Assembly (NCBI GenBank): GCA_018136815.1
Contig: CM030933.1
Span: 5,348,282 to 5,412,281, forward strand
From: Isochrysis galbana
Lineage: Eukaryota > Haptophyta > Isochrysidales > Isochrysidaceae
DNA length: 64,000 bases
Reading direction: 5' to 3'
Each line of letters starts with the position of its first letter. Position 1 is the stretch's first letter. The notes beneath the pieces were generated by a model. That model did no database searches. It was not told the origin of the DNA and saw only the letters and a program-made list of their open reading frames with translations. Position numbers and translations under genes: made by a program. Of the stretch, positions 9,531-19,755 are shown in pieces.

Positions 9531-10370
9531 GCGCACCCCAGACCCCAGCGCGTCCTCTCCTCGAGTCCACGCTGGGGGAACCCCTTTCGGGTAAGAGCAT
9601 GTGACTAGGGCGGCCGCGAGAGGGAGAGGAGAGCGACGCCATCGCGCTCGCGCTCTCCTCGTCGCAGAACCGGACGGATAAAAGTCTCTCTACAAACCCC
9701 AAACACCACTATCTCACGCACACTCACGTTAACACATAGAAAACTAACGTAAACAGAGCAGGCGCGTGAGAAGGGGAAAAAGGGAAAAGAGGAAAAGAAG
9801 AGAGGGGGCCCGTCGCCTCTCCTCACGTACGTGAAGAGAGAAAGGCCTCACGAGACTGAGAAAGTTAATACAGGAGAGGACGGAGGGGCGTCCGTGACAG
9901 CCTTCTCTATCAGATTCTCTCTTTCGGTTTTGGGTCTTACAACATCATCTTTCATCTCATAAATACTCACTCATGTCGCTCACTACCACTACTACCGAAA
10001 GTGAGAACACATGTTGACCCTTTTCGCCACACTTGTTTTCAATACAAGCATGGGGTGCATCTTGCCAATGTGCTCACGATGGACTCCCGAGGCGAGTCGG
10101 ACGGGACAAGGTGAAGTACGAAAACAAGCCGTCACGCCTGCCTCAAAACGTGCAACCGTCACAGCCCTTGGGGGCGAGTAGACCACAGAGATCAAAGAAC
10201 TGAACATGCATGGATAGAGGGCTCCCCTGGGCTGTCGGTGCTCGTCCTCCCGCGGAGAGTGGGGGCAAAACTGCGGATCCATCAGCTGTGCCCGCGCCGA
10301 TCCCTCCGCCACATTCCTTGCACAAGAGCGCGTCAAAAAAAGGGCGAGGAAGGCACGCATGGTTGCAAAA
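9531..10370. other. Intergenic, downstream of EFL
   Basis: No coding frame is supported. A palindrome TCACGTACGTGA occurs at about 9823. The last few hundred bases before 10371 should include the 3' untranslated region of EFL. Confidence 0.35.
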
Positions 10371-11801
10371 TCACTTCTTCTTGGCCTTCTTATCCTCCTC
10401 CGGCGGCATGTCCGACTTGGCCGTGACGGACACGACCTTGCCAAGCATAACAGCGGTATTTCCATCGAGGAAAGCGATGCGCGAGAGGCCCTCGCAGTTC
10501 TTGAACGAGTCGACGACGAGCGGCTGCTGGGGGCGGAAGGTAACCTGAGCCATCTCGTTCGACTTTAGTGAGTGGGGCGACTCCATTTTCTTGCCGCCGG
10601 TCTCCTTGCCGACCTTGAAGACGAAGGCGGTCGCACGGCAGGCGGCGCGGCCGCAGCGTACGAAGCCGATGGGCGAGTACCCGAGCTTGATCTCGCCCGG
10701 GATATCGAGGGTCTGGATCTGCGCGTCGAACTGTCCGACTTGGTCGAGCGACTTGTCCTTCTTGTAGATCATCACATCACCAACACGAGGCATGTTCTGC
10801 TTCTCAAGGCCCTTGATGTTGAGGCCGACGTTGTCACCCGGCTTGGCGACCTCGTGACGCGTGTGGTGCATTTCAATTGTGAAGACCTTACCCGCGCAGG
10901 CGTTGGCCGCGGTGTGCGTGGGCATGAAGATGACTTCCTCGTTGGGCTTCACGAGACCCTGCTCAATACGGCCAGCAAGCACATCACCAACACCCTTGAT
11001 CTTGTAGATGCCCGAGATGGGCATGCGCATGGGCGCCGTCTCGTTGCGGCCAGGCGGCGAGCACATGTCGTTGAGGCAATCGTAGAGGGTGTGGATGTGG
11101 ATCTTCTCCTTATTGGGCATGAGGACGTCCTGTCCAGTCCACCAGCTCATGTTCTCAGACTTCTTGTTGAGGTTGTCGCCCATCCAGCCGGAGATGGGGA
11201 GGACAGGAACGGAGTTCTCGACGAAGTCCTTCTTCCAGCCGACCTTGATAAGCATGTTCTTCATCTCTCCGCCGACCTCGTCGTACCGCGCCTTCTTGTA
11301 GCCGGCAACATCGGTGTCCATCTTGTTGACGCCAATGATGAGCTGCTTGACGCCAAGAAGGTTGATCAGGCGAGCATGCTGGCGCGACTGGCCTTGGACC
11401 TCGCCGGCCTTGTGGTTGCCCTTCTGGATGGCGGTGGTGAAGTTACCATCGGCCGGGACCATGAGGAGGGCGACGTCGGCCTGAGCAGCACCGGAGATCA
11501 TGTTCTTGATGAAGTCACGGTGACCAGGGGCGTCAATGATGGTGTAGTGCCACCTCTCAGTGAAGAACTCCTTCGTGGTGCATGAGATCGTCACACCACG
11601 CTCACGCTCCTCCTTTTGGCGGTCCATGTAGAAGGCGAAGGCGAACGACGACTTACCAAGGCGGTCAGCCTCGGCCTTGAGCTTCTCCATCTCACGCTCG
11701 GGAATACCGCCGAGTTCGAAGAGAAGGCGGCCAGTGGTGGTCGACTTGCCAGAGTCGACGTGGCCGCAGATCACAATAGACATGTGGTCCTTCTCCGCCA
11801 T
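10371..11801 (-). CDS. EFL: EFL, elongation-factor-1alpha-like translation GTPase
   Basis: The 476-codon intronless frame encodes a complete EFL protein, which replaces EF-1alpha in delivering aminoacyl-tRNA to the ribosome in scattered eukaryotes. GTPase motifs are intact: GHVDSGKS near residue 13, a switch I region with RGVTISC, DAPGH near 92 and NKMD near 160. Features typical of EFL rather than EF-1alpha are the start MAEKDHMSIVICGHV, YMDRQKEERERGVTI, the SGWMGDNL segment with MSWWTGQDV, and the long Lys-rich C-terminus. Length fits the family. The start at 11801 is the only sensible Met. Codon use is strongly biased, as expected for a highly expressed gene. Divergent from the PAP2 gene across 1.4 kb. 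Confidence 0.95.
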   Translation of the reverse strand: MAEKDHMSIVICGHVDSGKSTTTGRLLFELGGIPEREMEKLKAEADRLGKSSFAFAFYMDRQKEERERGVTISCTTKEFFTERWHYTIIDAPGHRDFIKNMISGAAQADVALLMVPADGNFTTAIQKGNHKAGEVQGQSRQHARLINLLGVKQLIIGVNKMDTDVAGYKKARYDEVGGEMKNMLIKVGWKKDFVENSVPVLPISGWMGDNLNKKSENMSWWTGQDVLMPNKEKIHIHTLYDCLNDMCSPPGRNETAPMRMPISGIYKIKGVGDVLAGRIEQGLVKPNEEVIFMPTHTAANACAGKVFTIEMHHTRHEVAKPGDNVGLNIKGLEKQNMPRVGDVMIYKKDKSLDQVGQFDAQIQTLDIPGEIKLGYSPIGFVRCGRAACRATAFVFKVGKETGGKKMESPHSLKSNEMAQVTFRPQQPLVVDSFKNCEGLSRIAFLDGNTAVMLGKVVSVTAKSDMPPEEDKKAKKK

Positions 11802-12579
11802 GATCGAAAAGTTGCTGGGAGTTCTGTTGGTGGTAAAAGGGGGGAAGCAGACCTAAGGCTTCCGAATTGCGAGATTGTGCGCCGCGCGCGTGGATGCGTG
11901 GTGTGAGGGAGTGGGAGGTTGCGCAAGGTGGGGGGGGGCGATGCAGAGCGGCAGCAGCGGCACACTGCGCTAGCAGTGGGCTCGAGGCGGCGCGAGCGCG
12001 CGGCCTCGGGATGTGGCGTTGGCGCGTCAGACTCGTCCCGCTTCGATCTCGCGCATCGAACACGCGCATGGAGGGGACGGAGCGCAGGGAGGAGAGGCAA
12101 GGGGGAGGGGGTTGACAGAGGGGGGGGGGGGCGCGCGCCTTGCTTGGAGGCTCTCTCTCTCCTCCCTACCTCGTCTCGCCCTCTCTCTCAGCCCGCCGCG
12201 GCCACTCCCTCTCTCCCCTACTCTTCTCTCTGCGCCCCCGAATAGTAATGGGGAGAGCCGCGCACCCTCCGTCTCCCCCCCCCTCTCCCTCCCCGTCTTC
12301 TCTTGCCCCCGCTCGCCCCCCCGCTCGCCCCCCCCCTCTCCCTCCGCGGCACCGCCTCCCCCTCCCCCTCCGGGCCACCGCAGGGAGAGAGAGAGAGAGA
12401 TTGGGGGGAGTGGGAAACGTAAGAGAGCCGTCGGCGGCGCGCCTGCAGCCAGACCCTCCCCCCTCCCCTCTCGCCCTTTCGGTGGGGGGGGGAGCGAGGG
12501 CGCCCAGCACCAGGGGGGGGGGGGGGGGCGCACGCGGGCGGCGAGAGAACGTGGCTCCGCCCCGGGCTCTGCCCCGCAG

Positions 12580-12619
<40 letters not shown>

Positions 12620-13197
12620 GGAGCCAAGAGAGGAAGATTCCTCGGGAGTATGGAGGAGAGAGAAGGGAAGGAGAGCGCGGCGGGATGGCCCGGAACCCCG
12701 TGGTGGGATTCTTCAAGAGGTGCGCTGCGCGAGCATTCATATGAATAGAGAGAGAAGGATGGAGCGGGACGAGCCTGGCTACCTCTCTCGCCCGCGAGAG
12801 AGGGCGGCGGCGGCGGGAGGGGGGAGGGGGGGAGAAGAAGGGAGGGAGGGGGTAAGAGTAGATGTCGCGCCGCAGCCCGCGGCCGCCGTCGGCTGCGACC
12901 AACCAACCCCCCCCTCGGCCCTCTTCACTGACGTGGAAAAACCTCTGAATCACCCTATGTAGAGAAGACTGGAGCTCTCTCTCTCCTCTCTCGCGGCTTC
13001 CTCTCTCCTCGCTCGTCTCTCCTGCTCTTCGAAACTCTAGAGTAGTAGGAGTTAGGAGTTAGAGTGAAGTAATAGTATCACCTCTACTAGAGGTTCGAAG
13101 GTGGTTGGAGCACAGAATTCCTCGCGCCGCCGTGGTCTGGCTGGTAGACTCGCTGCTCAAAGGGGGGTGGCCTCCGCCGTCGAGGGTGCGGGCGGCG
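11802..13197. promoter_or_regulatory. Divergent intergenic region between EFL and PAP2 phosphatase genes
   Basis: A strand-asymmetric, very GC-rich region holds G-runs (12120-12130, 12516-12528), CT blocks near 12160-12230 and a (GA)n tract at 12583-12617. The long frames here are products of the low-complexity composition. It must contain both promoters, but no TATA box or other discrete element can be assigned by eye. Confidence 0.5.
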
Positions 13198-14205
13198 ATG
13201 CACGTGTGGGACGCGCTCAACCGGTGGGAGATCGAGCATGTCACACTGCCCATGCAACGGCTTAGCTGGTGCAACCTCCCCGCCAAAGCGCTCGGCGCCT
13301 CTGTGAGCGGCGAGGCCTTGCTCCCCCTCTTCGCCTGCCTCTACTGGTGCCTCGATCAGCATAAGTGCTTCGCCGGCATCTGGCTCGTCCCGCTCTCCGA
13401 GATCGCCAACGGCTGCGTCAAGTGGCTCACGCTGCGCGGCCGTCCAGCTTGGGTCGACCCTCGCGTGAGGCTCCACTCGTGGTCTTCCGAGTTCTCGTTC
13501 CCATCATCGCACTCGCAGCTTTCAGCTGCGGTTATGACGTGGCTCGTGCTGGCCTCACATCACAGCGAGGCCGCGACAACTACGCCCGCCTTCCCGTCAG
13601 CCATCTATGCCATCCTCGTCGCCGCGTCGCGCGTCCATGAGGGCCTGCACTTCCCAAGCGATGTCATGTCAGGTTCTTTTGCAGGCTTCATCTCGGCTGC
13701 GGTGTATGCTCGCATCTTGTTTCCTTTGCTCCCGTCATTCGATGGTTGGCCGTCGATATCTCGTCTATGTGCGCTCACTGTGCCCGGCGGTATGGCTGCG
13801 CTGGCAATGAATGCAGCCTACGCGGTTGCCGATCGTTCTCGTAATAGAGACCCTCCGGTGTGGCAGCGGAATGCGTGCAAGGGCAAGTATGCAGGACGTG
13901 GGCTAGATCCGCGAGGAATTCCTTACGGCAACTATATGGGCATGCTCGGGGTACTGACGGGCCTAGCTGTTGGCGGAGCACTCAAACATTTTTTCCCACT
14001 CCCTTATCCGAGCTCGTTGCGCACCTCGTTCCTCCGGGTCCTGATCGGGAACGCCGGTCTGCTTGCGCTCTTTGAGGGCATTGCTACGATCACGCCACGC
14101 GAGCCCCTTGCTGTGTACGCCGCGTTGCGATTTCTCAAGTATTGGCTCGTCCCCGTCTATATTCTTCTACTTGCCCCGCCGCTATTTCTAAGACTTGGGC
14201 TTTGA
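13198..14205 (+). CDS. PAP2-superfamily phosphatase, multi-pass membrane protein
   Basis: The frame encodes an integral-membrane phosphatase of the PAP2 (type 2 phosphatidic acid phosphatase) superfamily, which removes phosphate from lipid phosphates or polyprenyl and sphingoid phosphates. The three catalytic motifs are all present and in order: KWLTLRGRP (Kx6RP), FPSSHS (PSGH-type, with Ser for Gly) and SRVHEGLHFPSD (SRx5Hx3D). Six or more hydrophobic helices are visible, three of them after the last motif. With ATG at 13198 the protein is 335 residues; the frame is open upstream to about 13105 but without an ATG, so a 5' exon is possible. The substrate cannot be decided. The long C-terminal membrane part after motif 3 recalls sphingosine-1-phosphate phosphatase relatives. 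Confidence 0.85.
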   Translation: MHVWDALNRWEIEHVTLPMQRLSWCNLPAKALGASVSGEALLPLFACLYWCLDQHKCFAGIWLVPLSEIANGCVKWLTLRGRPAWVDPRVRLHSWSSEFSFPSSHSQLSAAVMTWLVLASHHSEAATTTPAFPSAIYAILVAASRVHEGLHFPSDVMSGSFAGFISAAVYARILFPLLPSFDGWPSISRLCALTVPGGMAALAMNAAYAVADRSRNRDPPVWQRNACKGKYAGRGLDPRGIPYGNYMGMLGVLTGLAVGGALKHFFPLPYPSSLRTSFLRVLIGNAGLLALFEGIATITPREPLAVYAALRFLKYWLVPVYILLLAPPLFLRLGL

Positions 14206-14770
14206 TGGGCTTCTATCTGCATGAGCAAATCTTGCGTGTTCTCGCGAGGGGAGAGGGCAGGAAGGCGAAGCCTTTGATCATCGGGTCATGGGAAAGGTGG
14301 CAACTTTTGGCCTTCAACGGCTTATTTTGAACCAACACGGCTACATGAGCTGCACGATGGAAATATTTCGGCTGTGCTGATCGGATACCAGATCAAGCCG
14401 GAGGACCTCGTGCGGCGCGGCGAAACCGCGACCTCGTGGCCCGTGGCACTGGAAGCCTCTTTCCCGCATTTCCCGTGCTTAGTGCTTAGCACCGTGCTAC
14501 CGTGCTATCGCCGTGAGTGTGGCGCTGTGGCTAGCGGCACAGCTCTTTTAAGCTCTTTTATTTTGAATACTGCCTGAAATCCCATGTTCAACCGCAATGA
14601 GCGGCCCATGTATCCCCCACAATCCCGCGCCAAGGGGTTGAGTCATTAAATGCAAATGCTTACGCCCTACTCACCCACGATTCTTTCGCGGACAACGCCG
14701 CTGCGACGACGCACAGCTTGCACTTCATCGTGCTGCCATTGGCCCTGCTTGCTGTTCGTTGTGCATAGCG
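14206..14770. other. Intergenic, downstream of PAP2 gene
   Basis: No gene is recognised. The phrase GTGCTTAGTGCTTAGCACCGTGCTACCGTGCTA near 14477 is a short local repeat (given for location only). Confidence 0.3.
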
Positions 14771-15153
14771 CGGGGCGATGTTGCGGGTAGGGGGAGTCAG
14801 TCCCTTCGGGCGAGAGGGCCAGCCCCCCCCCCCCCCCTTCTCCTCGCCCGTCGAGGTCCTCCGAAGCGCTCCGTTTCGGCCGAATATCCGTCCCCGGCGC
14901 CCCCCCTACCCCTACCGCCTTTCGGTATCCTCGGTGGGGCTGCTGCTCGCCGCAACCGGGGGGGGGGGCCTCATCCTCATGTTCCTATGTTCCTCTGTGC
15001 GGCCCCTAGGCTCCCCGCTGCGTCTGCGCAGCGTCGGCCATATCTTGGTTGGCCGGCGCGGCAGGGTGGACGGAGGGAGAGGGTGGGCCACCGGGTGGGA
15101 GCGGGGCGCGCGCTCCAACGCTCCATGAATGAGCCCTATCGTTTTAATGATAG
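14771..15153 (-). mobile_element. 5' part of a CAAC-hairpin (CTATCG subfamily) element, minus
   Basis: Read from 15153 on the minus strand: CAA, then CTATCAT, loop TAAA, ACGATAG, then GGGCTCATTCATGGAGCG. This is the CTATCG-stem 5' end also seen at 21713, 22937, 26791 and 45636. The downstream extent to about 14771 is a guess based on similar GC-rich composition. A shorter element has inserted beside the hairpin at 15166. Confidence 0.5.
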
Positions 15154-15165
15154 TTGAGTGTTTGT

Positions 15166-15922
15166 CCAACTAAGTTTATACTTAGTTCGCCCATGGGGGG
15201 GCACGAGCCCCCCCCTCTCTCCACTCCTCCCCTGCCATGGGGGAGGAACCACCCACTCTCCTGGCATGCCTGATGACTTGCCAGGAGGCCACTGCCATGC
15301 TGACCCACTCTCTCCCTGACAGGCTGACAGGCTCGCCTGATTCGCGCGTCCTGGCCCCTCGTGGCCAGCCCATCGCTCCAACCCCCTCTCCCCCCCTGTT
15401 CGACAGGCAGACAGGTGCAGAGTGGGGGCCCCTGAGGCCCAGGAGCGCCAGCGAGGGAGAGGCAGGGGAGACCAGGGCCCAGCCCCAGCCTCCTCTGCCC
15501 CCTGAGCTGGCCTCCAGGAGCCTCCAGGGGTCTCCAGAGGCAGCTGCAGGCCTGTCGCAGGCGCGCCATCGCGCGTGCCTGCAGGAGAGGGGAGAGAGAG
15601 CGCGGAGAAGGGGGTGGGCGGAGCGAGGGCTCCGCTCACCGGAAAATATGTAAGTCCCGCACCTGTTTACAGGAGAAGTCGGGACTGAGGACGCCGCCAG
15701 CCCGGTAGGCATAGGAGGAAGGGGGGAACGGATCACCGGGGGGGGGCGCGGGCCACCGACCATATCTAAGCCCTTTTCCCCTATCCCCCTAGTAGTGCAC
15801 GGGGGGAGTCGCCTGATGGCGGGGGGGAAAGGGCCGGGAGAGAGGGGGTGTAGAAAGGTTTGCTGCGTGAGTAGAAAGTAGAGGGTCCACGGCCGCGCGT
15901 GCGGTGAGACTATTAAGAAGTT
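15166..15922 (+). mobile_element. SINE-like CAAC-hairpin element with 15-bp TSD
   Basis: The element is bounded by a perfect 15-bp direct repeat, TAGTTGAGTGTTTGT, at 15151-15165 and 15923-15937. It starts CCAACTAAGT, loop TTAT, ACTTAGTT, then CGCCCATGGGGGG, and ends GTGAGACTATTAAGAAGTT. No open frame resembles a protein. Parts recur at 5560-5822, 16450-16740, 17330-17428 and 34000-34260. The TSD length is that of target-primed reverse transcription, so this is best read as a non-autonomous retroelement mobilised by the local LINE machinery. Confidence 0.75.
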
Positions 15923-15937
15923 TAGTTGAGTGTTTGT

Positions 15938-16345
15938 TGAGTGTTGAGTGAAGTGCCCGCCCACGAGCCACGAGGGGTGCACTGGTGGTAGGAGTTTCCA
16001 CCATGGGGGTGCGGGTGCGGGGTGGCAGCAGTGTTGCCATCTGCCATCCTCCATGGGGAGTCCTTGGTTTGGTGGCGGCACGAGGCACGAGGGAGATGGG
16101 CGGCAGAGCCGTGCTCTGGCTCTGGTTGTTTGCATGGAATTGGAATAGGACAATAGGACTTTGCCTGTTCCCTGCTTCTGTGGCTGATGGGGAGGCGAGG
16201 ACGGTGGAGCCATGTCGACGTCCTGGTCGGGTGGGGCAGAGGCCTGCGAGCGCTTCGGCTCCGGCGGCTTGGGGCGGCCCCGTTGGGGTGTCGTGACTGC
16301 GCGGTGGGCTGGGAAGGGGGAGCCGTCGGCGCGTGCGCTCCATCG
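15938..16345 (-). mobile_element. LINE ORF1 5' coding region, minus, interrupted by the 15166 element
   Basis: From 16343 on the minus strand ATGGAGCGCACGCGCC opens a frame with EAEALAGL-type wording in an alternative phase, matching 53699-53960 on the plus strand. Further along it matches the left edge of the window (about 140-215), including AACTCCTACC, CAGTGCACCCCTCG and GGGCGGGCACTTCACTCAAC. The copy is broken by stops and ends at the TSD of the inserted element. Confidence 0.6.
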
Positions 16346-16449
16346 CTCAAAAATAACAATAACAATATATTTTTTCTCGCTCCATAGTATTCATGTATTG
16401 AGCGGCAATATGATTGCACAAGGCAAGGCGTGATTCATACCTAGAGTGG

Positions 16450-17428
16450 CAACTAAGTTTATACTTAGTTCGCCCATGGGGGGACACGAGCCCCCCCCTC
16501 TCTCCACTCCTCCCCTGCCATGGGGGAGGAACCACTCATGCTCCTGGCACGCCTGATGGCTTGCCAGGAGCCCACTGCCCTGCTGACCCACTCTCTCAGT
16601 GGCAGGCTCGCCTGCCTCGCGCGTCCTGGCCTGTCGTGGCCAGCCCATCGCTCCAACCCCCCCTCCCCCTGTTCGACAGGCAGGCAGGTGCAGAGTGGGG
16701 GCCCATGAGGCCCAGGAGCGCCAGCGAGGGGAAGCGGCCTTGCGGTGGCCGCCGCCGGCGTCGCGCTCGCCCGTCGCGTCGGTGCCCCGAGCCCCGCCAG
16801 CGGACTGCCACATGTGTGGCTCCTGCACGACGAACCATGCCGATCACCTTGTCGACCTCCCAGTCGCCATCCAGCACCTCAGTTGACGTGAGCAGACGCT
16901 TCGAACCTGCAAACACAAGGGTGGAGGAGATATCTCACGTCAGTGAACTGTGTGGCTCTCCCGCGCGTGCATGCGGGTCTGTGATGTGTGTGGCTATGCC
17001 TGTATACCCACCCGTGCACCCAGAAAATTCGCGCGCCGCCGCTGTGCATCGCTCTCACCCACCCCCTCGTGAGCGTGTGCGAGAGTGAGTGCGAGGCGGT
17101 GCTGTGGAGGCTGTGGGCGGCGCGGCCGGGCGGTGGATCGCGCCCGGCGGTGTGCTGGGGTCGTATGGGGAGGCTCCGCACCTGATCGCGGCATCTGACC
17201 AGGGTGGTGCGCCGCCGCACCACCGGCAGGTTCTGGAGCAAGCCGGCAGCGACGACCGCCACCTTCAATGTGGGTTTTCACTTGAACAAAAAAAGAAAAC
17301 TCCCCGTGAGTGGTGGGCACACCCCCCTACATCGCCACAGTGGGGGGTGTAGAAAGTTTTGCTGCGTGCGAGTAGAAAGTAGAGGGTCCACGGCCGCGTG
17401 TGCGGTGAGACTATTAAGAAATTAATTA
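16450..17428 (+). mobile_element. SINE-like CAAC-hairpin element with 17-bp TSD
   Basis: A perfect 17-bp direct repeat, ATTCATACCTAGAGTGG, flanks the element at 16433-16449 and 17429-17445. The element begins CAACTAAGT, loop TTAT, ACTTAGTT, then CGCCCATGGGGGG, and ends GGTGAGACTATTAAGAAATTAATTA. Its first about 290 bases match the element at 15166 and its last about 100 bases match that element's 3' end. The middle (about 16740-17330) is different and is not repeated elsewhere in the window. No protein is recognisable. Confidence 0.8.
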
Positions 17429-17445
17429 ATTCATACCTAGAGTGG

Positions 17446-17920
17446 GCAGTAGCTGAGAGCCCACCAAAGAACGAACAAGAAGGAGCAGCATCACATGTCA
17501 CATGCCACCGACGACAGGCGGCGCAGGCTCTCACGCACGACTACGCATGCGCCATTGACGACGTCTCGATCGCCGCCGTAAACAGAGCGCCACACAGTCA
17601 CTGCCTGCGAGTAAGGGTATTCACGCGTCGTAGTCTACCGCAAGGATACGTGCCAGCGGGTGCCACACAACCCGGTGCAAAAAGCTCTGTCCACTCGAGT
17701 ACGGATGGCAAGGAGCACATGATGGCGTCGCCAATCCAATGCACCGGGCCTCTTCGTCGGACTCAGCGACATACTACAGCTGCACGACAAGAGAACTCTT
17801 GTGAGCAGTGCAAGGCGAGAACGAATCGTAGGCCCAATACGACGGCACGAGGAAAACGTCCCGCCAGTTCCCCAAGCAGGATTGTGCGCGTGCACGAACC
17901 CACCCACCCAACCTCAACAC
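17446..17920. other. Intergenic, downstream of PHB2
   Basis: No gene is supported. Open frames on the plus strand here have no recognisable content. The right part should hold the 3' untranslated region of the minus-strand prohibitin gene. Confidence 0.3.
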
Positions 17921-19031
17921 TTATTGCTGGCCAACGTTGAGCAACAGCTGCTGACCGCCAGAAGGGAGGTAGGTGACGTTGCGAGAGCGTGCGAGTGTCT
18001 CAGCAATGTCCTTCGCAGCCTCGATGCGGCGGAGCTCGACGAGGGCAGGGGAAGCCTCAAGAGCCTGCGACACCAGAGAAGCTGCCTCGGATTCACCCTC
18101 GGCCTTGATGATCGATGCAGCCTTCTCTTGCTCTGCCTTCAGCACCATGAACTTTGCACGCTCGGCATCCTGCTCTGCCACCTGCTTACTCTCAATAGCT
18201 GCAGTGAAATCGCGACCGAACTTGAGGTCAGTGATGGCGACATCGTCAAGATCAATGTGAAAATCGGCAGCACGCTTTGTCAAGGTCTCCCGAACAGTCC
18301 TTGAGACCATGGCTCGTTGGGTGATGAGCTGTTCAGCATTGTACTGTGCCACGACGGCTTTGAGGACCTCGTTGCCAATGGAGGGCAGCACACGCTCGTC
18401 ATAGTCGACGCCCAGATTAGAGAAGATGTCCGGCAGGAACTCCTCTTGAGGACGCGAGAGGACACGCAGATTGATGGTCACCACCTGCAGGTCAGAGGGC
18501 CGATCATGAGCGCGATGCTCAGGAAGGCAGCACGCCAGCGCACCGTACTCACCTGCAAGTCCTTGGTACCGGTGGTACTGGCAATGTTGCGCGGCTGCAT
18601 ACGAATGTCGAAGAGGTGCGGCGTCTGAAGCCACGGGATGCGAAAGTGGGTGCCCTCACCAGACACTTTGCGCTGCGCAGACGAAAAGGGGGGAGGGGAT
18701 TGTTGAGCCAGCACAGAGGCAAGCAGAAAGGCGGCGTAGCAGCGCGGCGATCGAAGGCAACGGGCATAGCCTCGTGGGACGTATTCATCATCATATCCCG
18801 CCGCGCTCTTCGACACCCCGCTCTCCCGCAGCTGACCAGAGCAGCGGCTGAGGCTGATTTCTGCGGCGTGCGCAGCCTCCATCGCACCTGCACTCCCCTC
18901 AGCCGGTCAAACATGACGGCGCGGTAGCCACCGTCGACGTCGTAGATGGAGGCCTGGAGGAGGCTCACGCCTGCGCCGATGCCCACTGCCGCGCGCGCCA
19001 GGTTGTTGAGCGCATTCGCCGCGGCGGACAT
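17921..19031 (-). CDS. PHB2: Prohibitin-2, inner mitochondrial membrane scaffold
   Basis: Three exons (19031-18888, 18672-18553, 18484-17921) join in frame to 275 residues. Donors are GTGCG and GTGAG, acceptors GCAG. The N-terminus has a hydrophobic anchor (about residues 12-30), then [35 protein letters not shown] and [19 protein letters not shown]. These are the SPFH/prohibitin domain signatures of the PHB2 rather than the PHB1 branch (SGEGTHF, TKDLQ). A helical coiled-coil follows ([22 protein letters not shown], then [18 protein letters not shown]) and the usual tail YLPSGGQQ. Prohibitins form ring complexes in the inner membrane that stabilise respiratory proteins. It is divergent from the transporter gene, with 724 bases between the start codons. 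Confidence 0.93.
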
Positions 19032-19755
19032 TGTGGAGAGAGGGGCGCTGACGCTCTCTCTCTCTCTCTCTCGCTCTCTCTCTCGCGGCCGTCGCGGTCC
19101 CTCGCCGCAGCCGCGCTCCCCGCCCCCCCGCTTCTCTCTCTCCCTCTTCTGGTACTCCTAGATATTTTCTATGTACTCTCAGTATCCCACCTCTCTCCCT
19201 CCTCCTCCTCCCACTCTATCTCTCTCTCTGTACATCGTAAAGTAGGAGAGTATGTACGAGAAGATCTATATGTACTCCTACGTACATGTGCAAATATCGC
19301 CCCCCCCTCCCCCCCCCCCCCGGGCTCGAGAGGGCTCCATCGACTGCCTCGTGTCTTCTTCTGTAAAGTACATAGGAGTACAAGTACTACTCCTTCCGAC
19401 AGAAACAACTCGTACCCTATCTATCTTTGGACTACGACCTGCAAGCCGGCGGAGTTTTGTAGTAAACGCCGTCTGCGCGACGCGCCTGTTGCGTCGGCTC
19501 GGACGGGTGGGACGCGCGCGAGGCCGAGAGGGAGGGGGAAGGGGGAGCCTGCGGGAGCCTGCGGGAGCCAGCGGGAGCCAGCGGGAGCCAGCGGGAGCCA
19601 GCGGGAGCCAGCGGGAGCCAGCGGGAGCCAGCGGGAGCCAGCGGGAGAGCGAGAGCCAGCGGGAGAAAGCGGGAGCCGCACGAAGGCAGCAAGGTGCAGA
19701 GGAATTGGGTGAGAACGTGGCCAGTGTGAACGCCGCCTGCGTACGCCTTCCGACG
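19032..19755. promoter_or_regulatory. Divergent promoter region of PHB2 and the nucleotide-sugar transporter, with minisatellite
   Basis: A CT tract (about 19049-19083) lies directly upstream of the PHB2 start. Further CT blocks are at 19135-19225, and a C-run at 19301-19321. A 10-bp minisatellite, GCGGGAGCCA or GCGGGAGCCT, spans about 19541-19680 and ends about 75 bases before the transporter ATG. No TATA-like element stands out. Confidence 0.5.

Noticed and set aside
10572..11585. 337-codon plus-strand ORF
   Set aside because: Shadow of the EFL coding sequence on the opposite strand, caused by its strong codon bias.
12013..12953. Overlapping long ORFs on both strands between EFL and PAP2
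   Set aside because: GC-rich, Pro/Arg/Gly/Ser composition from CT/GA tracts and G-runs; no conserved motif; it lies where two promoters must be.
13105..13197. PAP2 protein starting at 13105
   Set aside because: The codon there is TTG, not ATG; the first ATG in frame is 13198 (or a missing 5' exon supplies the start).
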